From Bradyrhizobium sp. CCH5-F6 (lineage in GTDB: Bacteria > Pseudomonadota > Alphaproteobacteria > Rhizobiales > Xanthobacteraceae), in NCBI RefSeq assembly GCF_001556045.1, contig NZ_LSIC01000012.1, forward strand, positions 62,001 through 126,000: 64,000 nt of DNA. Direction: 5' to 3'. The position numbers were made by a program, and so were the translations under genes. The notes below the pieces were generated by a model. The model worked only from the letters and a program-made list of their open reading frames with translations, had not been told where the DNA came from and did not search any database. Shown piece after piece: positions 1-8,769 of this stretch (position 1 is its first letter; each line of letters begins with the position of its first letter).

Positions 1-2
1 AC

Positions 3-326
3 GCCGACGGCCACGCGATCGGCCCCATGGCGAAGGTCTTCTGCAGCGAGATGCTGTTCAGCGCCGTCTTCCAGGCGATGAAGGTGGTCGGCGTGAACGC
101 GCTCGACAGATCGCACCCGCTTGAACGCTATCTCAGGGAAGCGTCCGTTTTTCCGCTATATGATGCCGGCAACATCGGCATGCAAATGCGGAAGATATGC
201 GCTGTCATGGCCGAGCCGGATTTCGACCCGCGCGCAATCGCAAGATCGGCCGCCACACCGTTCGGAAAGAAGGCGCCGCCGGCGGAGGTTCAGGCCGTCG
301 GCACGAATTTGAAACGGCAGGCCTGA
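3..326 (+). CDS. acyl-CoA dehydrogenase, C-terminal part (cut by window start)
   Basis: The last 107 residues of an acyl-CoA dehydrogenase; the gene begins before base 1. The reading frame is open from base 3. It aligns with the C-terminus of the complete dehydrogenase at 1177-2523: both carry a variant of GVN-L, then YLREA and PxYDxGNxGMQ, then DFxPRAI. This is the helical C-terminal domain that lines the flavin site in the family. At the place where the catalytic Glu normally sits (IYEGT) there is Asp (LYDAG). It converges on, and overlaps by 37 bp, the regulator gene on the other strand. Substrate unknown. Confidence 0.85.
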   Translation, partial: ADGHAIGPMAKVFCSEMLFSAVFQAMKVVGVNALDRSHPLERYLREASVFPLYDAGNIGMQMRKICAVMAEPDFDPRAIARSAATPFGKKAPPAEVQAVGTNLKRQA

Positions 327-919
327 CCGCCGCGCTGCATACACTCCTGGTGTTCGATCGGCGCCCCCATCAGACCAGAAAGAAACCCGAGATCGAACTG
401 GCAGACCTCCGTGTAATCCTTTGAGAGATCGTGAAAAACGCAGTTCTTGCACTCGATGCGAGGCAGCTTCTCACCTTTGCCGGGCGAAATCACACGCGCA
501 GCAAATCCGGTCTCGTTCATGATCTTCACGATCTCGACGACACGCTCGACTCGCGTTTTTCCGACCAGGCGCGGGATCGCCGCTGACGACATGTCGACTC
601 CGAGCTCGAACATGTACGAGCCAAACTTCGTCGCGCCGATCTTCTTGCGCAGGGTCTCGAACATCACCCGCGAGAACCACGAATAGCGCTTGGGGAAAAG
701 ATCGATTCCGCTCTCGGTGAGAGTGTACAGGAAGCGGGGGCGCCCGCCGCTTTTCGACGAGGTGTGCTGCACATATCCGGACCGTTCCATACCGGATAGG
801 TGCTGCTTCACCGCGCTGCGAGTAATATCGATTGCGCTCGCGAGTTCATCCACCGAGAGCCCAGCTTTCGATTCCAGAAGTTTGGTCAACAGCTTCTGCT
901 GGGTGTCGCCGACAATCAC
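290..919 (-). CDS. SufR/COG2345-type winged-helix transcriptional regulator with cysteine cluster
   Basis: A 209-aa regulator. Residues 1-75 form a winged helix with an ArsR/DeoR-like recognition segment (ITRSAVKQHLSGMERSGYV). The C-terminal part has cysteines arranged CKNC, then EVC, then HQEC, then QAC. This pattern is seen in COG2345/SufR-like regulators, where cysteines can hold an Fe-S cluster; cluster binding here is inference. The start is GTG, chosen because GAGGAGGG lies about 7 bases upstream. It is divergent from the acyl-CoA dehydrogenase at 1177 and convergent with the truncated one at 3-326, so it probably controls one or both. No operator was identified with confidence. Confidence 0.85.
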   Translation of the reverse strand: MIVGDTQQKLLTKLLESKAGLSVDELASAIDITRSAVKQHLSGMERSGYVQHTSSKSGGRPRFLYTLTESGIDLFPKRYSWFSRVMFETLRKKIGATKFGSYMFELGVDMSSAAIPRLVGKTRVERVVEIVKIMNETGFAARVISPGKGEKLPRIECKNCVFHDLSKDYTEVCQFDLGFLSGLMGAPIEHQECMQRGGQACRFKFVPTA

Positions 920-1176
920 GCCAAGCCCTCCTCAGAAAATCCGAGCCAGATGTATCTCAACAGAGTCTCCGGCGCTGCACAATTCCACGCGCAAACTGCC
1001 CAAAACCGAACCAAACTGCATCAGACATGTGCGCTTCTAGATATTTAAACAGTAATAACTGCCTAAACTATCTACTTCCGCCGATCCGAGTTCGGGAGGA
1101 TGATGCACGTGGGAGGCAAATCGGCCGGGGCTTCCGCTTCCAAACAACCGAAACACGCATCCAACGGAGAACTTGC

Positions 1177-2523
1177 ATGGCGATCGATTTCACGATGTCC
1201 GCAGAGCAGCGGAAAATTCAGAAAATGGCGAGGGACTTTTCCGAAGGGGTCTTGGCTCCGGTCATACCGGCGGCCGACAAGGAGCCCGATCCGATGCTGG
1301 CATATCAGATGACAAAGGGTGCCTATGTCGAGGCCTACAAGGCCGGTATCGCCATGGCGATGCTGCCGAAAGAGTACGGCGGTGGCGGATTGTCCTGTCT
1401 CGACTTCGTGATCGCAGCCGAAGAAATCTGCGCAGTCGATCCCGGCTTCGCCTGTACGGTCTTATGCAACGGCCTCGGCCTGATGCCCGTGTCCTGGTAC
1501 GGGACCGAAGAGCAAAAGAAGCGTTTCATCGGCGCGGCGACTTCCGACCCCACTGGCACCTATCTCAGCGCCTGGACCGCGGGCGAACCGCCCGGCGGCA
1601 CTGGCGGCACCGCGAATTTCGACAGCCCGCAGCCCAAGGCCGGCATCGGCATGACCGCGGTGCGCGATGGCGACTACTTCATCATCAACGGCAAGAAGAA
1701 ATGGTCCTCGTCCGCTGGCTGGGATGGACTTGGCACCAACACACAAACGGCGATCATCCGAACCGATACCACCGTCGGAGGCACCGAGGGACTATCGGCC
1801 ATCGTGATCGAGCGCGGAACGCCGGGCATTACCTGGACTTTCCTCGACAAGGAAGGACATCGCACGACTTCGAACGCGTTCATCGTGTTCAAGGACGCCA
1901 GAGTTCCCGTGGACAATCTACTTCCTGGCGCTCAGGGCAATGGCGACTTCGTGATCAATAGAAACTTCGCCTGGTCCGGCCCGGTCGCTGCCATCGCCGC
2001 CGTCGGCGTTGCCAGAGCGGCCTACGAAGATGCACTCAAGTTCCTGAAGAAAAACACCGCGGGGTCGCTCAACCCAATCATCCGCTTCCAGAACGCCGGT
2101 TATGTCATGGGCGACATCGCGGCAAAGATCGAGTCGGCGCGCTACTTCTCGTGGCGCGCAGCGGACTACCTCGACAAGCATTCGCAGCATGCCGAGCTGC
2201 TCGGAGCCATGTGCAAGATCAACGTCACCGAGACGATGTTCGAGTGCGTCTACAAGTGCATGCAGATCGTCGGCGTCAACAGCCTGAGCACCGAATTCAA
2301 GTTTGGCAAATATCTGCGCGAAGCCGCGGTGCTGCCGATCTACGACGGCGGCAACATGGGCATGCAGAGGCGGCGCGTGCACGGTGTTATTGCCGATGAA
2401 GATTTCAATCCCCGCGCGATCATGGACGATGATTTCGTCAAGTTCGAGAAGTCGATGGAAGCGATCGGCACGGTGGCCGACCCGCTGTCCAAATCGCGCG
2501 GGATTATGCAAGCCGCCGAGTAG
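1177..2523 (+). CDS. acyl-CoA dehydrogenase family protein
   Basis: A 448-aa flavin-dependent acyl-CoA dehydrogenase: N-terminal helical domain, central beta domain (AWTAGEPPGGTGG, then a KKWSSSAG stretch that replaces the usual K-x-W-I-T-N), and C-terminal helices. The frame is open upstream to 832, but the ATG at 1177 has GGAGA 6 bases before it and begins the family homology. The catalytic-base motif reads PIYDGGN, so Asp replaces the usual Glu. The closest visible relative is the fragment at 3-326. No enoyl-CoA hydratase, thiolase or CoA ligase is adjacent, so the substrate cannot be told; an alicyclic or branched acyl-CoA is possible. Confidence 0.9.
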   Translation: MAIDFTMSAEQRKIQKMARDFSEGVLAPVIPAADKEPDPMLAYQMTKGAYVEAYKAGIAMAMLPKEYGGGGLSCLDFVIAAEEICAVDPGFACTVLCNGLGLMPVSWYGTEEQKKRFIGAATSDPTGTYLSAWTAGEPPGGTGGTANFDSPQPKAGIGMTAVRDGDYFIINGKKKWSSSAGWDGLGTNTQTAIIRTDTTVGGTEGLSAIVIERGTPGITWTFLDKEGHRTTSNAFIVFKDARVPVDNLLPGAQGNGDFVINRNFAWSGPVAAIAAVGVARAAYEDALKFLKKNTAGSLNPIIRFQNAGYVMGDIAAKIESARYFSWRAADYLDKHSQHAELLGAMCKINVTETMFECVYKCMQIVGVNSLSTEFKFGKYLREAAVLPIYDGGNMGMQRRRVHGVIADEDFNPRAIMDDDFVKFEKSMEAIGTVADPLSKSRGIMQAAE

Positions 2524-2540
2524 CTTCTGGAAACTGAAAA

Positions 2541-2577
2541 GGAAGCCGTTCCCGGTCGGAGCGGCTTCCGACCTTCT
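2541..2577 (+). terminator. probable terminator hairpin after the acyl-CoA dehydrogenase gene
   Basis: An 8-bp perfect stem (GGAAGCCG at 2541-2548 with CGGCTTCC at 2562-2569) encloses a 13-base loop, 17 bp after the stop codon, and is followed by a weakly T-rich stretch. It lies between convergent genes and could serve both. Confidence 0.45.
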
Positions 2578-2605
2578 TGAGTGGCCGGCGCCGTGACGGG
2601 AGAGC

Positions 2606-4102
2606 CTACTCGGCCATCTCGACCGGTTGCTTCGCCGAGGGGCCGGCCAGCGGCCGCTCCTCCATCGCAATCAGGCACAGCGCGGCGGCGGTCATCAACG
2701 CGGTGGCAGCGCCGAACACGTAGCGGAAGGCGTGCCGCATGTCGTCGGCGGGGATCGCGACGGCGCCCGCGGCGTGATGCTCGCCGGCCAGCGGGATGTC
2801 GGTGCCGAGCGCGATCAACAGGATCGCCGCGAAGGCCGCGACCGTGAACGACGACATCAGCGAGCGGAAGAAGTTCAACGCGCCGGTGATGGTGCCGACC
2901 TGCGGCCGCGCGACCGAATTCTGCACCGAAACCACGCAGACCGGAAAGGTGGTGCCGAGGCCGAGCGCGAACGCCGCCATCAGCGTCAGCAGGGCCCATA
3001 GCGGCAGCGTCGTCAGCGTGAGACCAAGGCCGCACAGCGCAGCCCAGGACGTGCCGACGATGGCGACGCGCTTGTAGTGCTTGGCCCGCGCCATGGTGCG
3101 GCCGGCGACGGCAGCGCCGATGGTCGAAACCGCCGCCAGCGGAATCAGCGCAAGACCCGCCTCGCTCGCGCTGAGATGATAGACGGATTCATAATAAAGC
3201 GGGAGCTGGACCGTGAGGCCCGTGATCGCGCCGAGCGCACACCCGCCGGCCATCAGCCCGAACGGCACGACGCTTCCGCCGAGCAGCGGCAGCGGCAGGA
3301 ACAGCCAGGCGTAGCGCGTACCGCCCCAGGTCAGCACCAGCATGAAGACGACGGCGGAGGCCATCAGCAAGACGCCGCCGAGCCAGTCGACCTTGCGCTT
3401 GCGGTGGAACACCGGAATCTTGCTCATCTTGGGCAGCAGCAGCGCCAGCGCGGCGGCCGAAAGCGGCAGGTTGATCCAGAAGATCATCGACCAGTGCAGA
3501 TGCTCGGCGAACACGCCGCCGATGACCGGGCCGAGGATGCCGCCCACCATCCAGACGCTGGAAAAATAAGCCTGATACTGGCCGCGCTCGCGCGGGCTCA
3601 CGACGTCCGAGATCACCGTCTGCACCACAGGCATGATGCCGCCGCCGCCGAGGCCCTGAAGCCCGCGCGCCAGGATCAGCATCGGCAGGTTCGGCGCGAT
3701 CGCGCACAGCACCGAGCCCGCGACGAACAGGCTGAGCGAGATGATGATCATGACGCGGCGGCCGTAGATGTCGCTGAGCGTGCCAAACACCGGCGCGACG
3801 GCGGTCGAGGCGAGCAGATAGGCTGTGATCACCCAGGAGAGACTGGAGACGTCCTGGAACTGGCGCCCGATGGTCGGCAGCGCGGTCGCCACGATGGTCT
3901 GGTCGAGCGCCGCCAGGAACATCGTCAGCATCAGGCTGATCACGATGGTGCGGACCTCGTCCTGCGACAGCGGTACTGGCGGCGCGATGGACGGCGCGTC
4001 ATCGACGCTCAACACCTCGCTGGGAAGGCGGGACAGCTCTTCGGCGATGTCGTCAGGCAATGTCTGGACGTCGGCAGCGCTCTGCCGTTCGAACTTGTTC
4101 AT
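2606..4102 (-). CDS. DHA2-family MFS drug exporter (EmrB/QacA type), possibly lacking one helix
   Basis: A 498-aa multidrug MFS permease of the proton-antiport DHA2 family in the inner membrane. A cytosolic N-terminus of about 50 residues leads into TM1 with the LDQTIVATALPTIG signature, then the DIYGRR loop (motif A) and GGILGPVIGG (motif C). After the GGTRYAW segment the sequence passes straight to LPLPLLGG. Family members usually have a further membrane segment and an ERRxxEPxLP stretch there, so about 35 residues appear to be missing in frame. No adjacent membrane-fusion protein or TetR regulator is present. The substrate is unknown, and the transporter may be impaired. Confidence 0.85.
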   Translation of the reverse strand: MNKFERQSAADVQTLPDDIAEELSRLPSEVLSVDDAPSIAPPVPLSQDEVRTIVISLMLTMFLAALDQTIVATALPTIGRQFQDVSSLSWVITAYLLASTAVAPVFGTLSDIYGRRVMIIISLSLFVAGSVLCAIAPNLPMLILARGLQGLGGGGIMPVVQTVISDVVSPRERGQYQAYFSSVWMVGGILGPVIGGVFAEHLHWSMIFWINLPLSAAALALLLPKMSKIPVFHRKRKVDWLGGVLLMASAVVFMLVLTWGGTRYAWLFLPLPLLGGSVVPFGLMAGGCALGAITGLTVQLPLYYESVYHLSASEAGLALIPLAAVSTIGAAVAGRTMARAKHYKRVAIVGTSWAALCGLGLTLTTLPLWALLTLMAAFALGLGTTFPVCVVSVQNSVARPQVGTITGALNFFRSLMSSFTVAAFAAILLIALGTDIPLAGEHHAAGAVAIPADDMRHAFRYVFGAATALMTAAALCLIAMEERPLAGPSAKQPVEMAE

Positions 4103-4257
4103 CTCGATCGGACGTCATGTGGCGGCGCAACACCGCGGAGGATTCGTTCTATGCAGTCCAATGTAGACAGCAAAGTTCTTCCCTGGCAGGCACCACGGCG
4201 CATGGGTGCATCCCGCCGAGGGGCCATCCCGAACACGTGATCCAGTCGTGTGGCGGA

Positions 4258-4773
4258 TCAGTCCTTCGGACGTCGCTTCAGGCGGGCCCGTTTCGGCAGC
4301 ACGGCGGGCCATTGCACGATGTGATCCTCGAGCTGCTCGTCCGGAATATCCTCCTCGCTTCCCTCGACGCGGCCGCGCACGGAGACGCCGGCTTCATGCA
4401 CGGTGTTGGGATCGCCCGAAACCAGCGGATGCCACCAATAGAGGTCGCGACCTTCTGCGACGAGCTTGTAGCCGCAGCTCGGCGGCAGCCAGTTCAAGGT
4501 GCGGACATTGGCCGGGGTCAGGCGCACGCAATCCGGAACCTTGTCCGAACGATTCGGGTAGTCCTTGCAGGCACAGCTGGTCCCATCGAGCAGCTTGCAT
4601 CCGATATGGGTGAAATAGATCTTGCCGGTGTCCTCGTCTTCGAGCTTGTTCAGGCAGCAACGCCCGCAGCCGTCGCACAGGCTTTCCCATTCGGGCCCCG
4701 TCATCTCTTCCAACGTCTTGGTTTTCCAGAAGAATCCTTCCTGGCCGGACGGTCGTTTGGGAGCTGCGGTCAT
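4258..4773 (-). CDS. ycgN: YcgN/UPF0260 family cysteine-cluster protein
   Basis: A 171-aa cytosolic protein of the YcgN (UPF0260) family, which carries the CxxCxxCC-type cluster seen here as LCDGCGRCC, followed by a CKLLDG segment, CACKDY and PDCVRL. The cysteines probably bind a metal or an Fe-S cluster; the biochemical role of the family is not established. The frame is open to 4833, but the ATG at 4773 gives the usual family length and start ([11 protein letters not shown]). It stands alone, with the DHA2 exporter downstream on the same strand and the PBP1A gene divergent. Confidence 0.85.
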   Translation of the reverse strand: MTAAPKRPSGQEGFFWKTKTLEEMTGPEWESLCDGCGRCCLNKLEDEDTGKIYFTHIGCKLLDGTSCACKDYPNRSDKVPDCVRLTPANVRTLNWLPPSCGYKLVAEGRDLYWWHPLVSGDPNTVHEAGVSVRGRVEGSEEDIPDEQLEDHIVQWPAVLPKRARLKRRPKD

Positions 4774-5066
4774 GCGCCTCAACAAAAGTTCGAAAGAGCT
4801 ACGGCTAAAGCCATCTAGGGCGTGCGGCCGCAAGGGTGCAAGCGAGGCCGCCTGGAGGCCCGTAAAGAACCGGGGTCAATTAGGCCTGTTGTTCAAAATC
4901 GCGAGCGTGACCATTGGTTTATGGGCCCCGCTCGGCTAGAAGGAACAGCAAGTCCCTCGGATGCTGACCGGGCGCCTTGGGTTTGCCGCAACATTCCCGC
5001 AAGACGTCTCGATGCCGCCCCGGCCGGGTGCTTGAACGCTTTCGAAGCAAGCCTCAAGGGTTCTAG

Positions 5067-7319
5067 GTGCGCCAGATCATACCACCGCATTGGAAGCAGA
5101 AGGTCCGGAACTTCTTCCTCGACCTCGATGCGCGCATCGACTCCTCGCTGTTCTCCTCGGCCAAGGGCATCCGCGAGCTCTACGAGCGCTACTCGACCTT
5201 CATGGACCGCTTCTATGTCGGCCGCTGGAAGCGCTGGGTGTTCATCGAGCCGCTGTCGGAGGCCGCGACCCTCGGGCTCGGCGGCCTGGTCGTGATGCTC
5301 ACCCTCGCCATCCCCGCCTTCCGCGAAACCGCGGACGAGGACTGGCTGAAGAAGTCCGACCTCGCGGTGACCTTCCTCGACCGCTACGGCAATCCGATCG
5401 GCAGCCGCGGCATCAAGCACAACGACTCGATCCCGCTGGAAGACTTTCCGGACGTGCTGATCAAGGCGACGCTGGCGACCGAGGACCGCCGCTTCTACGA
5501 ACATTTCGGCATCGACATCGCCGGCACGGCGCGCGCGCTCGTCACCAACGCCCAGGCTGGCGGCGTCCGCCAGGGTGGCTCCTCGATCACCCAGCAGCTC
5601 GCCAAGAACCTGTTCCTGAGCAACGAGCGCACCATCGAGCGCAAGGTCAACGAGGCCTTCCTCGCGATCTGGCTGGAATGGCGCCTGACCAAGAACGAGA
5701 TCCTCAAGCTGTATCTCGACCGCGCCTATATGGGCGGCGGCACCTTCGGCGTCGACGGCGCGGCGCATTTCTACTTCAACAAATCCGCGCGCGACGTGAC
5801 GCTGGCGGAAGCGGCGATGCTCGCCGGCCTGTTCAAGGCGCCGACCAAATACGCCCCCCACATCAACCTGCCCGCCGCCCGCGCCCGCGCCAACGTCGTG
5901 CTCGACAATCTCGTCGACGCCGGCTTCATGACCGAGGGCCAGGTGTTCGGCGCCCGCCGCAACCCGGCCTTCGCCGTCGACCGCCGCGACGAGGCGTCGC
6001 CGAACTATTATCTCGACTACGCCTTCGACGAGATGCGCAAGCTGGTCGACACCTTCCCGAAATCCTACACCGAGCGCGTCTTCGTGGTGCGCCTCGCTAT
6101 CGACCCCAACGTGCAGAAGGCCGCCGAAGACGCGGTCGAGAACCAGCTGCGCCAGTTCGGCCGCGATTATCACGCGACTCAGGCGGCAACCGTCGTCGCC
6201 GACCTCGACGGCGGCATCCGCGCCATGGTCGGCGACGACGGTTGTCGCCAGCCCGGCTCCTCGTTCAAGCCCTACGTCTACACCACCGCGCTGCTGAACG
6301 GTTACACGCCGAATTCGATCGTGGTCGACGGCCCGGTCTGCATCGGCAATTGGTGCCCGCAGAATTATGGCCATTCCTATTCCGGCTCGGTGACGCTGAC
6401 CCAGGCGATCACGCGCTCGATCAACGTCGTGCCGGTGAAGCTGTCGATCGAGATCGGCCGGAAGAACGAGCCCAAGGCGCAGAACCCGGCCAAGGTCGGC
6501 CGCGCCAAGATCGTCGAGGTCGCGCGCCGCTTCGGCCTCAAGGCGCCGCTGCCCGACACGCCGTCGCTGCCGATCGGCTCGGACGAAGTCACCGTGCTCG
6601 AACATGCGGTGGCCTATGCGACCTTCCCCAACCGCGGCAAGGCGGTCACGCCGCATTCGGTGCTCGAAGTGCGCACCGGCGCAGGCGACCTCGTCTGGCG
6701 CTGGGACCGCGACGGACCGAAGCCGCGCCAGGCGATCCCGCCGAACATCGCCGCCGACATGGCCGGCATGATGAGCCACGTCGTCAGCGAAGGCACCGCG
6801 CGCCGCGCAGCCCTCGACGGCATTCCGACCGCGGGCAAGACCGGCACCACCAATGCGTATCGCGACGCCTGGTTCGTCGGCTACACCGGCAACTTCACCT
6901 GCGCGGTCTGGTACGGCAACGACGACTATTCGCCGACCAACCGCATGACCGGCGGCTCGCTGCCGGCGCAGACCTGGCACGACATCATGCTCGTGGCGCA
7001 TCAGGGCGTCGAGGTCAGGGAAATCCCCGGCATCGGCATGGGCCAGAAGCTGCCGCCGCAGCACATCTCCAACGCGCAGGCCAATGCGGCGGCGAAGGTG
7101 CTGGAGACCAAACCCGGTCCGCCGCCGGTGCTGACCAAACGCGGCGCCGACATCCTGGTGCGCGTCGAGAGGCTGCTGGACGATGCAGCCAAGACCGCAA
7201 ACAAATCGGCGGCGAATGACGGCACGCCGACCAAGCCGGCCTCGTCGACGAGCGCGCTCGCCTTCCCGCAGAACTACGCGGAAGAGAACGCCAACGCTTC
7301 CGCCCCGCGCAAGAACTGA
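5067..7319 (+). CDS. penicillin-binding protein 1A (transglycosylase/transpeptidase)
   Basis: A 750-aa bifunctional class A PBP that polymerises and cross-links peptidoglycan at the outer face of the inner membrane. After a basic cytosolic segment there is one TM helix (about residues 68-90). Next comes the GT51 transglycosylase domain, with Glu139 in ATEDRRFYEH, GGSSITQQLAKN and the KNEILKLYLD motif. The transpeptidase domain has Ser398-x-x-Lys401 (GSSFKP), SIN and Lys591 in KTGTT. The start is GTG because a TAG codon directly precedes it in frame. Before the active Ser the usual GGRDYxxSxFNRA stretch is shortened to GDDGC. The Pro/Ala/Asn-rich tail is probably disordered. Confidence 0.92.
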   Translation: MRQIIPPHWKQKVRNFFLDLDARIDSSLFSSAKGIRELYERYSTFMDRFYVGRWKRWVFIEPLSEAATLGLGGLVVMLTLAIPAFRETADEDWLKKSDLAVTFLDRYGNPIGSRGIKHNDSIPLEDFPDVLIKATLATEDRRFYEHFGIDIAGTARALVTNAQAGGVRQGGSSITQQLAKNLFLSNERTIERKVNEAFLAIWLEWRLTKNEILKLYLDRAYMGGGTFGVDGAAHFYFNKSARDVTLAEAAMLAGLFKAPTKYAPHINLPAARARANVVLDNLVDAGFMTEGQVFGARRNPAFAVDRRDEASPNYYLDYAFDEMRKLVDTFPKSYTERVFVVRLAIDPNVQKAAEDAVENQLRQFGRDYHATQAATVVADLDGGIRAMVGDDGCRQPGSSFKPYVYTTALLNGYTPNSIVVDGPVCIGNWCPQNYGHSYSGSVTLTQAITRSINVVPVKLSIEIGRKNEPKAQNPAKVGRAKIVEVARRFGLKAPLPDTPSLPIGSDEVTVLEHAVAYATFPNRGKAVTPHSVLEVRTGAGDLVWRWDRDGPKPRQAIPPNIAADMAGMMSHVVSEGTARRAALDGIPTAGKTGTTNAYRDAWFVGYTGNFTCAVWYGNDDYSPTNRMTGGSLPAQTWHDIMLVAHQGVEVREIPGIGMGQKLPPQHISNAQANAAAKVLETKPGPPPVLTKRGADILVRVERLLDDAAKTANKSAANDGTPTKPASSTSALAFPQNYAEENANASAPRKN

Positions 7320-7328
7320 TCGAAACCC

Positions 7329-7907
7329 GTGCGGCTGATCCTGATCACATTGACGGCGCTTCTTCTCGCGACGGTCGTCGGCGTCGGCGCGACCTGGATG
7401 ACGACGACGCGCGGCACGGAGATCGGTGCGCTGACCATCGGCCCCTGGACCGCGCGGCCGCGCACCGGCACCGCGGACGTCGATCCCTATTCGCGCGCCA
7501 CCATCGTGCGCAACGGCGAGCTGCCGATCGGCACCGGCGACGGCGTCGCCTTCACCGCGACCAGGGACGACAACAAGAAGGCGCTGGACGGCCGCTGCGA
7601 CGTCGTCGTCTCGGGCGTGACGCCGCCGGCGCGGTTCTGGACGCTGACGCTGTACGACCGCAAGGGCCACCTCGTCGCCAATTCGCTGCAGCGCTACGGC
7701 TTCACCAGCCAGGAGATCGTCCGGCAGTCCGACGGCTCGTTCGAGATCCGCATCGCCTCGCGCTCGCGCGCCGGCAACTGGCTGCCGACCGGCGGCATCG
7801 AGCGCTACGCCTTGATGCTGCGGCTCTATGATACGCCGGTCGGCGTCGCGACCCGCACCCAGCGCGATGCGCCGATGCCCAGCATCAAGACGGTGGGCTG
7901 CTCATGA
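7329..7907 (+). CDS. DUF1214 domain exported/membrane-anchored protein
   Basis: A 192-aa protein with one N-terminal hydrophobic helix (residues 2-22), either a signal anchor or an uncleaved signal, followed by a DUF1214 domain (DPYSRATIVRNGELP early, RFWTLTLYD in the middle, and SRAGNWLPT near the end). GTG start 9 bp after the PBP1A stop. In many proteins DUF1254 and DUF1214 are fused in that order; here they are separate genes in the opposite order, and this gene overlaps the DUF1254 gene by ATGA. The function is unknown; the location after PBP1A suggests an envelope role. Confidence 0.85.
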   Translation: MRLILITLTALLLATVVGVGATWMTTTRGTEIGALTIGPWTARPRTGTADVDPYSRATIVRNGELPIGTGDGVAFTATRDDNKKALDGRCDVVVSGVTPPARFWTLTLYDRKGHLVANSLQRYGFTSQEIVRQSDGSFEIRIASRSRAGNWLPTGGIERYALMLRLYDTPVGVATRTQRDAPMPSIKTVGCS

Positions 7908-8488
7908 TCCGGCTCGTGTTCACCATCATTGCCGGCGTGGTGCTGGGCCTCGTGGTCCATCTCGTCAGCGTGCTGGCGCTGCCGCGGATCGCGACGCAGG
8001 ACGCCTATTCGCGGCTGACGCCGATGACGAAAGTGAACGCCGTCACCCAGCTTCCCCTCGCCGACCCCAGCAATTCGCCGATGCCGTTCATGGACCCGGC
8101 CTTCGCGCTGGCGATTTGCCGCTACGATCTGTCGGGCGGACCGATCAAGCTCACGGTGCCGGTGAGCCAAGCCTACACCTCGGTGTCGTTCTACACCCGC
8201 AACGAGATCGCCTATTACGCCATCAACGACCGCTCCGCGGGCCGCAAGGTGATCGAGCTCGACCTGATGACCGAAGCGCAGCACAGCGAGCTACCCGAGG
8301 ACGAAGAGGTCACCGCGGCCGACCGGCTGATCATCGATTCCCCGACCACGACCGGACTGATCCTGATGAAGGCGCTCGCGGCCGAGCCCGGCCTGATGCC
8401 GCAGGCGCAGGCCTCGCTGGCAACGGCGACCTGCGCGCCGCAGACCGAGCCACCGGCCAAGGCCGAAGCGCCGCGCGGACGGCGTTGA
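7904..8488 (+). CDS. DUF1254 domain membrane-anchored protein
   Basis: A 194-aa protein with an N-terminal membrane helix (residues 3-25) and a DUF1254-like domain (QDAYSRLTPMTKVN, then AFALAICRYDLSGGPI). The short Pro/Ala-rich tail ends GRR. Its start overlaps the DUF1214 stop (ATGA), so the two are translationally coupled and presumably form one periplasmic-face complex. The biochemical role is not known. Confidence 0.85.
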   Translation: MIRLVFTIIAGVVLGLVVHLVSVLALPRIATQDAYSRLTPMTKVNAVTQLPLADPSNSPMPFMDPAFALAICRYDLSGGPIKLTVPVSQAYTSVSFYTRNEIAYYAINDRSAGRKVIELDLMTEAQHSELPEDEEVTAADRLIIDSPTTTGLILMKALAAEPGLMPQAQASLATATCAPQTEPPAKAEAPRGRR

Positions 8489-8682
8489 GCGCGGTCATTT
8501 CGGCGCTGCGAAACATCTGCGAAACATCAAAGTGCGAAAACAACCCCATGCACAGTAGCGAGGCCTTTGAAATCGTTGTGCTCTTCAGTCGGAGCTAACG
8601 AAGCTCGGGGGGACGAGGTGCACGCTTCTTTGACTCGTCGGGCAAAACACCGGCATGCTGGCAGCATCGAAAGTTCGTCACA

Positions 8683-8717
8683 CCCGCGCGGAGCAATCCG
8701 CCGCGGGTAATTCTTTT
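8683..8717 (+). terminator. possible rho-independent terminator
   Basis: CCCGCG at 8683-8688 pairs with CGCGGG at 8702-8707, with GGA/TCC inside, followed by TAATTCTTTT. It lies 195 bp after the DUF1254 gene, in the otherwise gene-free stretch 8489-8769. Confidence 0.4.
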
Positions 8718-8769
8718 GGGAGCCCAACCCAGGATCAGGGGATCAATATCGCCTGAAACCGCGAGCCGG

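Noticed and set aside
1050..1061. CAGT-AATA-ACTG inverted repeat between the SufR-like regulator and the acyl-CoA dehydrogenase
   Set aside because: Only 4-bp arms and no second copy; too weak to call an operator.
4893..7670. 925-codon open frame opposite PBP1A
   Set aside because: Codon composition is that of antisense GC-rich DNA; PBP1A motifs are all on the other strand.
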